A stretch of 64,000 nucleotides of DNA. Origin: Succinivibrio dextrinosolvens. GTDB taxonomy: Bacteria > Pseudomonadota > Gammaproteobacteria > Enterobacterales > Succinivibrionaceae. Both the position numbers and the translations under genes were made by a program. The stretch lies in assembly GCF_011065405.1 (NCBI RefSeq), contig NZ_CP047056.1, forward strand, positions 2,316,747-2,380,746, given 5' to 3'. The notes under the pieces are model-generated. The model was given only the letters and a program-made list of their open reading frames with translations. It searched no databases and was not told the origin of the DNA. This document shows positions 45,001 through 53,439 of the stretch, piece after piece; position 1 is the first letter of the stretch; every line of letters begins with the position of its first letter.

Positions 45001-46665
45001 CTTGCTCAGGGAGCAAAGCCCGGTGAAGGCGGTCAGCTGCCAGGACACAAGGTTTCTCCTTACATAGGCAAACTTCGTCATTCTCTGCCTGGTATCGGTC
45101 TGATTTCACCTCCTCCTCATCATGATATCTACTCAATTGAGGATCTGGCTCAGCTGATTTTTGATCTAAAACTTGCCAATACAAAAGCTGATATTTCGGT
45201 TAAGCTGGTATCTGAGGTGGGTATCGGAACTGTTGCTGCCGGCGTTGCCAAGTGTAAGGCCGATCATATCGTAATCTCAGGTCATGACGGCGGTACCGGA
45301 GCAGCCCCTGCATCTTCAGTAAAACATGCCGGTTCTGCCTGGGAAATTGGTCTTGCTGATGTTCAGCAGACTCTCGTTATGAACAGATTGCGTTCAAGAG
45401 TCAAACTGCAGGTAGACGGTCAGATTAAGACAGGTCGTGACGTCATCATAGGCGCAATGCTGGGTGCAGATGAATTCGGTTTTGGTACAGCTCCTCTGGT
45501 ATGTATGGGCTGCACCATCATGAGAAAGTGTCAGAAGAATACCTGTCCTACCGGAATTGCAACACAGGATCCAGAGCTGCGTAAGCAGTTTATAGGAAGA
45601 CCTGAGCATCTGGAGAATTACTTCCATTTTGTAGCCCGTGAGGTCCGTGAGCTTCTGGCAGAACTTGGCTTTAAGAAACTTGATGATCTGATTGGTCATG
45701 CCGAGCTTCTTAAGAAAAAGGATACTGACGAGTTTGAAAAGGCACGCAATCTTTCCTTTGAGAAGATATTCTATGTGGATCCAAAGGCTCAGGATAAGTT
45801 GCATCATGTAGTAGCTCAGCAGCATGATATTGATTCTGCTTTAGACAGGAAGTTTGAGGCTAATATTGAGAGCGCTCTGTCCAAAGGTGAGAGTGTTACT
45901 ATTGAAAGTACAATCGGTAACACCAACCGCTCCTTTGGAACCTATACCTCAGGACTTGTAAGTGCCTCTAAGAAAGAGCTTGTGGATGGCTTCATCTCCT
46001 ATAAGCTCAAGGGTATTGCAGGTCAGTCCTTTGGTGCCTTCCTCAAAAAAGGCGTGTCTTTAAGTCTGTGCGGTACCGCCAATGACTATGTGGGCAAGGG
46101 CTTATCTGGTGGAATCATCAGTATCTGCAAGAGCAGTGCCTTCGAAGGTGATCCTCAGAAAAACATTATTGCAGGCAACACCTGTCTTTATGGAGCAACC
46201 TCCGGAAAAGCTTTCTTCGGCGGTGTTCTTGGCGAAAGATTCGCTGTACGCAACTCTGGAGCTGATGCTGTCTGTGAAGGCTGTGGAGATCATGGTTGTG
46301 AATACATGACTGGTGGTACCGTGATGGTTTTAGGCAGAACCGGACGTAATTTCGGTGCCGGTATGACCGGAGGTGTTGCCTATGTCTATGATCCTGACAA
46401 TGAGTTTAGGGCAAAGCTTGCAAACGGTGACTTTGATGTTGAGAACGTTGTCAGTGCCGATAAGGCCGATCCATTGATTCCTCTGCATAAGAACCTGTCT
46501 GATGAGGTGATTATTAAGGATTTACTGAAAAATCATCTGAATAATACCTCAAGCAGGATAGCCAAGAAGATTCTTGAGAATTTCTCTTTGGAACTTGGCA
46601 ACTTTGTAAAGGTATTCCCTCACGAATACATGAATGCCTTAAAGTCTTTAAAGGAGGTAAAGTAA
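42079..46665 (+). CDS. gltB: Glutamate synthase (GOGAT), large subunit
   Basis: A 1528-residue NADPH-GOGAT alpha subunit, converting glutamine and 2-oxoglutarate to two glutamates. Cys17 in HDACGVGF becomes the N-terminal nucleophile after removal of a 16-residue propeptide. The central and FMN domains are present, and the 3Fe-4S site is CMGCTIMRKCQKNTCPTG. The C-terminal GXGXG repeat region (HGCEYMTGGTVMVLGR) is intact. AGGTGA precedes the ATG, 64 nt after glnA, and its stop directly abuts gltD. Confidence 0.97.
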   Translation: MEANPGLYRSEYEHDACGVGFIVNIKGQKSHSIVSQGLEILKNLTHRGAVGADPLQGDGAGILIQLPDKLYRDDMASRGIILPPCGEYGVGMVFLPQEEASRHACEEEIERAILAEGQIILGWRDVPISKDIPMSPVVRQKEPVIRQIFVGHSPDILVTDALERKLYIIRKSSSIAIANLNLKHCKEFYISSFSARTIVYKGQLLANQVGVYYKDLSDSRCVSAVAMIHQRFSTNTFPQWALAHPFRMIAHNGEINTLRGNFNWIRAREKNISSPVFGKDLEKLWPLIFQGQSDSASFDNVFELLTMSGYSLAQAAMMMIPSAWEKDRLMDRNLKAFYEYYAAMMEPWDGPAAVVFTDGRQIGATLDRNGLRPARYIVTKDDMVILASEEGTLHIDESRIASRLRLEPGRMLLIDMEQGRIIGDNEIKNLIATSRPYQEWTDKVRIRLTDIKEKPATESFKLNSKDLMRVFGYTREDVERLLKTKAISGQEPVVSMGNDAPLAILSSKPSCFYDYFRQLFAQVTNPAIDPIREEMVTSLVSFIGPRPDLLNIMDNNPPVRLKVDQPILDSQEIEKIRNIGQFTGNKFRSVELDITYPVSWGKNGIEARLASIRAAAVDAVKTGNNILILSDRKVSRQRLAIPALLATSAVHQCLVEKGLRTSTGLVVETGSARTVHHFALLGGYGAEAVHPYVALNVVASLGKDAKQSQQFIENYIHAIDKGLYKTMSKMGISTYMSYIGAQIFEAVGLSSEFVDKYFKNTPSPIEGVNLFDIADEAVKIHQKAFEKDAMHDDSLDQGGELNWRYDGQEHMWTPEAVVHLQRSVRSGDYEEYRKYAQIINDQSRRLMTLRGLFTFKKTRPIDISEVESEESIIHHFACSAMSIGAISTEAHTTMAIAMNRLGAMSNSGEGGEDPRRDTVIESDTSTKAILGDDIVVDIPLHKGDSLRSKTRQVASGRFGVTTDYLSGADLIQIKLAQGAKPGEGGQLPGHKVSPYIGKLRHSLPGIGLISPPPHHDIYSIEDLAQLIFDLKLANTKADISVKLVSEVGIGTVAAGVAKCKADHIVISGHDGGTGAAPASSVKHAGSAWEIGLADVQQTLVMNRLRSRVKLQVDGQIKTGRDVIIGAMLGADEFGFGTAPLVCMGCTIMRKCQKNTCPTGIATQDPELRKQFIGRPEHLENYFHFVAREVRELLAELGFKKLDDLIGHAELLKKKDTDEFEKARNLSFEKIFYVDPKAQDKLHHVVAQQHDIDSALDRKFEANIESALSKGESVTIESTIGNTNRSFGTYTSGLVSASKKELVDGFISYKLKGIAGQSFGAFLKKGVSLSLCGTANDYVGKGLSGGIISICKSSAFEGDPQKNIIAGNTCLYGATSGKAFFGGVLGERFAVRNSGADAVCEGCGDHGCEYMTGGTVMVLGRTGRNFGAGMTGGVAYVYDPDNEFRAKLANGDFDVENVVSADKADPLIPLHKNLSDEVIIKDLLKNHLNNTSSRIAKKILENFSLELGNFVKVFPHEYMNALKSLKEVK

Positions 46666-48114
46666 ATGGGTTTTGTAAGAGGCTTTATAGAGTTTGCCCG
46701 TGTTGACATGCCTCATGTTCCAGTGGATGAGCGCGTGAAGAGCTTCTGTGAAATCTACGGAACTCTTCCTGATGACAAGGCAAAAATCCAGGCAGGCCGC
46801 TGCATGGACTGCGGTATTCCTTTCTGTATGCATGAGTGTCCTCTGCATAACGATATGCCGGATTTCAACGATTTTGTCTGTGAGGGAGAATATAAAAAGG
46901 CCTATACGGTTTTATCCTCAACCAACAATTTCCCTGAGATAACCGGCAGAATCTGTCCTGCTCTGTGTGAGGAGGGCTGTACTCTGGGGATCCACAGAGA
47001 TCCTGTTGGGATCAAATCGGTTGAACGCAAGATTGCAGAATATGCCTTTGAGCACGGTTATGTAAGAGCGCAGAATATCAGTGAGCGCAGCGGCAAGAAA
47101 GTTGCTGTGGTAGGCTCGGGACCAGCAGCTTTAGCAACGGCTCAGCAGTTGAACCGTTACGGTCATGACGTGGTTGTTTTTGAGAAGATGAACAAGATTG
47201 GCGGGCTTTTGCGTTACGGTATTCCTGATTTTAAACTGCCTAAGGATGTGCTGGACAGACGTATTACGCTTTTAGAGCAGGAAGGTATTGTCTTTAGAAC
47301 CAGCTCTATGGTGGGCTCAATTAAGGCGCTTGAGAATGGAGTTCACAATGACTCTGTAACTGAAATCAGAGGCTCTGAGCTTTTAGAGCAGTATGATGCG
47401 GTGGTTTTAGCTCCAGGTTCAGAGACTCCTCGTGATCTGAAGATCCCTGGACGCGAGCTTAAGGGCATTCATTTTGCCCTGGATTTTCTGATTGCTCAGA
47501 ATCGTGAGAACAACGGCGACTGTATGAATCCTATTGATGTGAACGGCAAGAATGTGGTGGTAATCGGTGGAGGTGAAACAGCCTCTGACTGCATCGGTGT
47601 TTCAATCAGAAAGGGAGCTAAATCTGTAACTCAGCTTGACTACCATGAGGAACTGCCTGAGAGTGTTGATATCACCATGGCCTGGCCGGACTGGAGACGC
47701 ATCAAGCGTACCTCAAGCTCTCATGAGGAGGGCTGTACCCGTCTGTTTTCAACCAACACTCTTGAGTTTAACGGCAAGGGCAAGGTTAAGTCAGTAAAGG
47801 TTAACAAGGTTAAATGGACTGCTCCACGCAAGTTTGAGGGGATTGAAGGTACTGAATCTTCAATTGATGCCGATGTTGTACTGATTGCTATGGGCTATGC
47901 TCATCCATCAGCATCTCTGGTTAAGGAGTTCAGTTTAGAAACCGATCAGAGAGGTAACATTTTGGCTAAGACCGAAGGTGAGGATGCCTATAGAACCAGC
48001 AATCCTAAGGTATTTGCTGCAGGTGACGGCCGTAAGGGCCAGTCTTTGGTGGTTTATGCCATAGCTGAAGGCAGAAGATGTGCTGTGTCAGTAAATGCCT
48101 TCTTAAGAAAATAA
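46666..48114 (+). CDS. gltD: Glutamate synthase, small subunit
   Basis: A 482-residue GOGAT beta subunit, the FAD/NADPH part that feeds electrons to GltB. Near the N-terminus CMDCGIPFCMHECPLHND carries 4Fe-4S ligands. The FAD-binding fold starts VAVVGSGPAALA; NADPH binding VVVIGGGETASD and the late FAAGDGRKGQSL complete the domain set. It starts at the base after the gltB stop, with AAAGGAGG upstream, so coupled translation is likely. Ends with a strong terminator. Confidence 0.97.
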   Translation: MGFVRGFIEFARVDMPHVPVDERVKSFCEIYGTLPDDKAKIQAGRCMDCGIPFCMHECPLHNDMPDFNDFVCEGEYKKAYTVLSSTNNFPEITGRICPALCEEGCTLGIHRDPVGIKSVERKIAEYAFEHGYVRAQNISERSGKKVAVVGSGPAALATAQQLNRYGHDVVVFEKMNKIGGLLRYGIPDFKLPKDVLDRRITLLEQEGIVFRTSSMVGSIKALENGVHNDSVTEIRGSELLEQYDAVVLAPGSETPRDLKIPGRELKGIHFALDFLIAQNRENNGDCMNPIDVNGKNVVVIGGGETASDCIGVSIRKGAKSVTQLDYHEELPESVDITMAWPDWRRIKRTSSSHEEGCTRLFSTNTLEFNGKGKVKSVKVNKVKWTAPRKFEGIEGTESSIDADVVLIAMGYAHPSASLVKEFSLETDQRGNILAKTEGEDAYRTSNPKVFAAGDGRKGQSLVVYAIAEGRRCAVSVNAFLRK

Positions 48115-48128
48115 GAGTCCTCTCAGTT

Positions 48129-48186
48129 AAAAGCTCATTTCCTTTTTTTCACTCTGACATAGGTTGGGAAATGAGCTTTTCTTTTC
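48129..48186 (+). terminator. Terminator of glnA-gltBD
   Basis: AAAAGCTCATTTCC pairs with GGAAATGAGCTTTT over 14 bp, with a 24-nt loop, followed by CTTTTC. It lies about 15 nt after gltD and can act in both directions with the gene at 48205. Confidence 0.85.
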
Positions 48187-48204
48187 ATGTAAGCTCTATT
48201 TTGC

Positions 48205-49446
48205 CTAGGCTAAACGATAGACATCATCAGGGGTAATACAGTTTCCTTTGGAGAAGATTTCCCAGTCTGTAATAGCCTCAAAAGGATAGGTACCGATATC
48301 GCCTTCCTTGATGCCTTTAACGTAGTAGGCTTCCTGAGTAAGCTCCGCTACGATGGAGTCTTTCTTAATCTCCTTGAGCTCAAACCAGATATGCTCTTTT
48401 TCTGAGTCTTCTTCAATGAATTCCTCGTCTTTCTGCAGGGCGATTTTGACAATGATGGTATTTTCCTTGTCCTCGGCTGCCTTGAATAAATAAGGCAGTC
48501 TCTCAATAGCAAGATCGCTCATGCGTTTGGTTTCTTCATTGGAGATCATGAACATCGGATTCTGCTCAAGATAAGGATCAAACTCCTGAATAGGAGTATA
48601 TTCTTTTGCTTCCGCATCATCCGGCCCCATATACATCATCAGCACGTAGGTATCCTCGCTGTGATAGTTATCCTCATCCTCGGCTCGATCCTCCGCGGTT
48701 CCAACTGTAGCTTTAGGGTAGAATTTCAGTGCCTCTCTCCAGTCAATTGCAGTACATACCAGATACATGTCAGCTGCCTGTCCAATGAATACGGCCTCAC
48801 CTGGTTCAATTCTTTCATCATCATCGAGCATTCTGAAGGCAAAGGTTTCAATAATACGGTAATGATCCTCGTATTTGTCCCTGCTTGAACAGAGAATTTC
48901 CAGCTCATAAAGTCCGCAGCGTCGGAGGCCATGGGTGTGCAGCCAGATCTCATCGTCTCCGTTGGATACTGCCTGTACGGTAAAGAGATATCTTGGGGAA
49001 GGGGGGATTCTTGACTTTGCTGCAAAAGATACCCATTTACCGGATAAGAGCTTTTCAGCAGGGCAGTCCATTACTGCAAGGATCTCATCTGGGAACAGGG
49101 CGTTGATGATTCGGATCTGATCGTAAAAGCATTGTGTACTGCTTCCGTTAAATTCCATGTTGACTCCAAGTCCCATTCTGGCTTCATCAATCTGTTTAAG
49201 CTCTTCCTCAGAGAAGGCATGGGCGGGTCTTACCATATCCGGAATTTCAACTTCAGTAGGATCGAGGTCGACCTCGTAGACATTATCATTGATTTTCAGG
49301 GTAAGAATCAGACCTCTTTCCTCATCCGTATTGATATCCTTAATCTGGATATCCACACTCTGCATGAGGTTCTCGAGTGGTTTCTTAGGATCATGCATGT
49401 CCTCTTCATGCTTGGGAATGATAATCATATAGGAGGATTCTTTCAC
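48205..49446 (-). CDS. DUF4026/DUF2314-like protein of unknown function
   Basis: A 413-residue very acidic cytosolic protein. The C-terminal 90 residues (HIWFELKEIKKDSIVAEL, then GDIGTYPFEAITDWEI) fit the DUF2314 pattern, and the rest resembles DUF4026. No catalytic motif is visible. The family occurs as single genes in Proteobacteria and Firmicutes, and its role is unknown. The start may be a GTG at 49446 (AAGGCAG upstream) or an ATG at 49428. It is transcribed toward gltD and shares its terminator region. Confidence 0.7.
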   Translation of the reverse strand: MKESSYMIIIPKHEEDMHDPKKPLENLMQSVDIQIKDINTDEERGLILTLKINDNVYEVDLDPTEVEIPDMVRPAHAFSEEELKQIDEARMGLGVNMEFNGSSTQCFYDQIRIINALFPDEILAVMDCPAEKLLSGKWVSFAAKSRIPPSPRYLFTVQAVSNGDDEIWLHTHGLRRCGLYELEILCSSRDKYEDHYRIIETFAFRMLDDDERIEPGEAVFIGQAADMYLVCTAIDWREALKFYPKATVGTAEDRAEDEDNYHSEDTYVLMMYMGPDDAEAKEYTPIQEFDPYLEQNPMFMISNEETKRMSDLAIERLPYLFKAAEDKENTIIVKIALQKDEEFIEEDSEKEHIWFELKEIKKDSIVAELTQEAYYVKGIKEGDIGTYPFEAITDWEIFSKGNCITPDDVYRLA

Positions 49447-49664
49447 TTTGTTCTGCCTTATGAACTCTTGAGGTTCAGATTGTTATTTGATTTTCTTGAT
49501 AAACAGATAATTCTAAACTCCAAGACTTAGTGGGAAGATATTAAGCAGATTATTAAGCAGATATAGAGCAGAGAGTTATGAAAGGAGCAAGAGTCATATG
49601 GAGTCAAAGAAAAATGTTTTCTCATTAAAAGTCTCCACCTATCAAATTGGTAAAGACTTAACTA

Positions 49665-51284
49665 TTACTCAACAACTTTCCATAAAGCAATGGCTTTGTT
49701 TTCTGAGCTTATGACGACTGGTATTCTTATTAGGTCTTTAAGAGGAAGAATTTCTCCATAGCGTTTATCTACTATCTGATTTTCAGCTTCTTTTAGGAGT
49801 TTATCTTCAGAAGATTTTGTTTTGGCTAATTTGAATTCAAATACAAATCTTTTATCTGTCAGTTCTACTACCAGGTCAGCTCTGCCGTCTGCACTGATAA
49901 CTTCTCTTTGTGCGTTGATACCGGATAAGGTCAGAGTAAAGTAAACGATATCTCTGCAGTAATGCTCTGACTTGAAGGCTTCATTGTCATCATAGCCAAA
50001 GGTATTCAATGCTGCAGAAAACACTTTGATCAGAGCTTTGTAATCTAAATTATTAAAATTACTTCTTAAGGCAGAAGAGAAATCATAGAACGTATCATCA
50101 TCCAAAGAATCTTTTCTTACATCTCTATAGTAAAGCTGCACTAATGATGAATGAACCTCAAGATTTGGAGGTACTAGAAATATACTCTGTCCACCTAAAT
50201 CGTTGGCCTCTGTTCTTATAGTTAAATATCCAGTCTGATACAGTATACTCAATGGAGTAACATCAAAGTAATCATAAAACTGGTTTATTGTTTGTGGACC
50301 GCACTTTATTTTTAAGATGCTTTCCAATGGAGTCTTCTGAATATTTCTGATGTATTTAGAAATCAGTGTTGGATATGCGCCGCCAGTTTCATACCAGAAG
50401 TTTTTGAATCCGACCTCTGGTGCGGATAAGAAATTTAATACAGACCAAGGGCTATGAAGAGTGGTTTCGTTATCTACATGGAATCTGTAGCCATCATAGT
50501 GAGACTTGATTTGTGAATAGCACTCTTCTTTGGAGATATTAAGAGTCTTTGCTGCATTTTCTACATACTCATCAAAGTACTGATGCATATCATCATCTGT
50601 ATAGCCTAACAATGGAGCAAACTTACTTTCAAGACCAAGGTCTCTTAGATTGTTCAGCTGTGAGAATACAGAGGTTTTAGCAAATCTGCCAACACCAGTG
50701 ATAAAGATGAATCTCATATCGCCGGTTACTCCTTTGATGGCACCAAAGAATCCCTGCAGATACTGACGGTATGATTCAAATAATTCTTTGTTTTCCAAAG
50801 AATGAGTTAACGGATAGTCATATTCATCAATTAAAAGAACCGTTTGTGCAGGATTGTCAGAGACAATTTTATAAAGAATTGTTCCCGCATCATCTGAAGG
50901 AAGAATCTCTCTTACTTTAATTTGTTGAGTAAGGATAATATCCTTTAATCTTTCACTAAGCCTAAAATCAAACTCATTTTTGTCAGAATATGTTAAAGAT
51001 GAAAAATCCAGATGAATAACTTTATATGTTCTGCCTTTTTCCGATTCTTCCCATAGTTTTTCAATCTTAAGGCCATGAAAGAATTCAGTTCCCTTTGAGA
51101 ACAGAGATTCTAAAGTTGAGACTAGCAACGACTTGCCAAAACGACGAGGTCTTGATAAAAATGCTGGTCTTTTGAATCTTACAGCTTCATACAGTAAATC
51201 GGTGTGATCTACGTAAATTTGATTGGAATTACGTAAATCTTCAAATCTATTGTTTGAAGTAGGAAGCCTTTCTGGATTTTGCAT
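49665..51284 (-). CDS. AAA-ATPase-like / PD-(D/E)XK nuclease-family protein (copy 2)
   Basis: A 539-residue paralogue of the gene at 9015-10631, with the same domain order. Motifs: IYVDHTDLLYEAV, Walker-A-like SRPRRFGKSLLVS (near residue 42), Walker B VLLIDEYDYPL (near 150), TGVGRFAKTSVFS and C-terminal GRADLVVELTDKRFVFEFKLAK, giving Asp and Glu-x-Lys of the nuclease fold. The two copies are clearly diverged, so they are not a recent duplication. Function unknown. The ribosome site is weak and a large inverted repeat lies 140 nt upstream. Confidence 0.88.
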   Translation of the reverse strand: MQNPERLPTSNNRFEDLRNSNQIYVDHTDLLYEAVRFKRPAFLSRPRRFGKSLLVSTLESLFSKGTEFFHGLKIEKLWEESEKGRTYKVIHLDFSSLTYSDKNEFDFRLSERLKDIILTQQIKVREILPSDDAGTILYKIVSDNPAQTVLLIDEYDYPLTHSLENKELFESYRQYLQGFFGAIKGVTGDMRFIFITGVGRFAKTSVFSQLNNLRDLGLESKFAPLLGYTDDDMHQYFDEYVENAAKTLNISKEECYSQIKSHYDGYRFHVDNETTLHSPWSVLNFLSAPEVGFKNFWYETGGAYPTLISKYIRNIQKTPLESILKIKCGPQTINQFYDYFDVTPLSILYQTGYLTIRTEANDLGGQSIFLVPPNLEVHSSLVQLYYRDVRKDSLDDDTFYDFSSALRSNFNNLDYKALIKVFSAALNTFGYDDNEAFKSEHYCRDIVYFTLTLSGINAQREVISADGRADLVVELTDKRFVFEFKLAKTKSSEDKLLKEAENQIVDKRYGEILPLKDLIRIPVVISSENKAIALWKVVE

Positions 51285-51420
51285 CTTTTTTTACTACCGA
51301 TATAATCAACAGTTCTTTGAGTACTAGCTTGTATTATATTACCATATTGCGCTTGCTTGATATGCTGCCGGTTTTGCGTTCTCAATTTTTTTAGAAAAAA
51401 TGTTGGTATCGGTTGAGTCG

Positions 51421-51490
51421 CTCTCAGATACTTCAACCTATGTTTGAAAGGCATAGTCTAATTTGAAGATATTGTCTAAGTATCTGAGAG
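51421..51490. repeat. Long perfect inverted repeat between msrAB and the ATPase gene
   Basis: CTCTCAGATACTT (51421-51433) and AAGTATCTGAGAG (51478-51490) are perfectly complementary over 13 bp and flank a 44-nt loop with further partial pairing (CTATG and CATAG). On the plus strand TTTTT follows the right arm. It may be a terminator for msrAB (reverse) or the core of an RNA. Confidence 0.55.
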
Positions 51491-51515
51491 TTTTTCGGCT
51501 AAAGGCGAGTATTTT

Positions 51516-52481
51516 CTATTTAACCAGCTCCTTGAAATCAGAGTAACCTTCCTCATCCATTCTGTCGTAAGGAATGAATTTTAAGGCTGCACTGTTGATG
51601 CAGAATCTGATTCCGCCTTTATCCTTAGGTCCGTCTGTAAAGAAATGACCCAGATGGGCATTGCTGGTTTTGCTGCGTACTTCGATTCGCTGACGGTTAT
51701 CGCTCTCATCGTGATGCAGGGAAACCACAGACTGATTGATAGGTGCACTGAAGGCAGGCCATCCGCAGCCTGATTCATATTTGTCGGTGGATTTGAAAAG
51801 CGGAGCTCCGGTGATTACATCCACATAGATGCCTTTTTCAAAATGTCTGTCATATTCACCGGAAAAAGGTTTTTCTGTAGCGCTTCTCTGAGTGACCTCA
51901 TAAGCTTCTTTTGTGAGTTTATCCTTGAGAACCTCTCGCTTTTCAACTGTATATTTATCCTGATCAATAAAGCGGCTGTTATCTGCCTTCAAATCAGAAA
52001 GGGAGAGAAAATCCACATGGCAGTAGCCTTCAGGATTCTTTTTAAGGTAATCCTGATGGTAATCCTCGGCCTCAAAGAAGTTCTCAAGAGGTTTTATCTC
52101 TAGGGCAAACTGTTCCTCGTACTTGCGCTGCTCATAATCAACTACCTGGTTGATGGTATTTAAATCAGTCTCATCGGTGTAGAAGATTCCGGTTCTGTAC
52201 TGAGTTCCAAAATCCTCGCCCTGATGGTTTACAGCTACAGGGTCGATAATCTTAAAGAACTGGGTTAAAAGAGTCTTAAGGGAAACTTTTTCTGTATCGT
52301 AAATTACCTCTACAGTTTCGGCTGCTCCGGTATTACCGGTTTTTACTTCCTTATAGCTTGGATTTTCAACTTTTGAATTGGCATAACCGCTCTTTGAGGA
52401 TTTAACTCCGTCAATTCGTGAATAGTACTCTGATACGCCCCAGAAACATCCGCCTGCAAGATAAATTGTCTTAATACTCAT
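51516..52481 (-). CDS. msrAB: Methionine sulfoxide reductase A/B fusion
   Basis: A 321-residue cytosolic fusion that reduces both S and R methionine sulfoxide. The MsrA half has GGCFWGVSEYY with the catalytic cysteine and HQDYLKKNPEGYCHVDF. The MsrB half has GCGWPAFSAPI and NAHLGHFFTDGP, with its catalytic cysteine in RFCINS. Compared with E. coli MsrB the two Cys-x-x-Cys zinc motifs are absent (VDVI and RSKTS in their places), so the domain is probably the zinc-free type. It follows metQ by 73 nt, with a hairpin between them. Confidence 0.93.
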   Translation of the reverse strand: MSIKTIYLAGGCFWGVSEYYSRIDGVKSSKSGYANSKVENPSYKEVKTGNTGAAETVEVIYDTEKVSLKTLLTQFFKIIDPVAVNHQGEDFGTQYRTGIFYTDETDLNTINQVVDYEQRKYEEQFALEIKPLENFFEAEDYHQDYLKKNPEGYCHVDFLSLSDLKADNSRFIDQDKYTVEKREVLKDKLTKEAYEVTQRSATEKPFSGEYDRHFEKGIYVDVITGAPLFKSTDKYESGCGWPAFSAPINQSVVSLHHDESDNRQRIEVRSKTSNAHLGHFFTDGPKDKGGIRFCINSAALKFIPYDRMDEEGYSDFKELVK

Positions 52482-52518
52482 ATTCTTTCTCTTACCTTTA
52501 TATATATGTATTGTTATA

Positions 52519-52539
52519 GGACAGGGAAAATCCCTGTCC
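52519..52539. terminator. Hairpin between metQ and msrAB
   Basis: GGACAGGGA-AAA-TCCCTGTCC is a perfect 9-bp stem. On the reverse strand no T tract follows it, so read-through to msrAB may be only partly blocked; on the plus strand GTTTTTT follows. It may set the ratio of metQ to msrAB expression. Confidence 0.55.
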
Positions 52540-52554
52540 GTTTTTTAGTTAAAT

Positions 52555-53349
52555 TTAGAAGGCTGGTACAACTGCACCGTCATACTGTTTTTCAATGTAC
52601 TTCTTTACATCAGCAGAAGTCAGCTCATTGATAACCTTCTTCAGATCGTCATCCTGAGCAATGCTCTTGTTGGCAATCACAAGATTTACATAAGGAGAAT
52701 CCTTCTGTTCAATGAACAGGGCATCACGGGATGGATTCAGATTAGCTCCTAATGCATAGTTGGTGTTGATAACCGCTGCATCAACATCAGCAAGGGCACG
52801 TGGCAGCTGAGGAGACTCAATTTCCTTAAACTGCAGATTCTTAGGATTCTTTACAATTGAGAAGGTAGTAGCATCAATTGCATGAGGATCCTCAAGGGTA
52901 ATCAGTCCGGCACTCTGCAACAGAAGCAGTGCTCTTCCGGTATTGGTTGGCTCGTTTGGAATTGCCACTACAGCGCCGTCCTTAAGATCTTTTAAGGATT
53001 TGATGCTGTTTGAATACAGTCCTAAAGGCTCAATATGAATACCTGCAACTTCAACCAGGTTCTTGAGGTTATGATCCTTTACAAACTGTTCATACCAAGG
53101 ACGGGAAGCAAAATAATTGGCATCAAGCTGTCCGTCTTCGGTGGTTAAGAATGGCTGGATATAATCGTTGAAGATTACAACTTCAAGATCAACCCCCTGT
53201 TCTTTGAGCTTAGGCTTGATGTACTCCAAAACTTCTGCATGAGGAATCGGAGTAGCTCCGATCTTAATGGTCTTAGCCTGTGCTGATATTGATAAAAAAG
53301 AGGTTGCAGCGATTACAACAGAAGCTGCTAATACAGAAATTCTGCGCAT
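52555..53349 (-). CDS. metQ: Methionine ABC transporter substrate-binding protein
   Basis: A 264-residue periplasmic NlpA/MetQ-family protein that binds D/L-methionine for the MetNI importer; metN and metI are not in the window. The signal peptide ends ISAQA-K with no lipobox cysteine, so it should be soluble rather than lipid-anchored. KIGATPIPHAEVLEYIKP and the QLDANYFASRPWYEQF block are the family signature. GGA before the ATG is acceptable. A possible Met/Cys-rich leader peptide gene is encoded upstream (53440-53577). Downstream msrAB suggests a common methionine theme. Confidence 0.93.
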   Translation of the reverse strand: MRRISVLAASVVIAATSFLSISAQAKTIKIGATPIPHAEVLEYIKPKLKEQGVDLEVVIFNDYIQPFLTTEDGQLDANYFASRPWYEQFVKDHNLKNLVEVAGIHIEPLGLYSNSIKSLKDLKDGAVVAIPNEPTNTGRALLLLQSAGLITLEDPHAIDATTFSIVKNPKNLQFKEIESPQLPRALADVDAAVINTNYALGANLNPSRDALFIEQKDSPYVNLVIANKSIAQDDDLKKVINELTSADVKKYIEKQYDGAVVPAF

Positions 53350-53439
53350 AATAGTATTCCTATGATCTAAAAATCTTAGTTAAAAAAGTAAAGGTTATGA
53401 TTGAATAAAAGTTTTAAATAAAAACTTGAAAAAGGTGAT

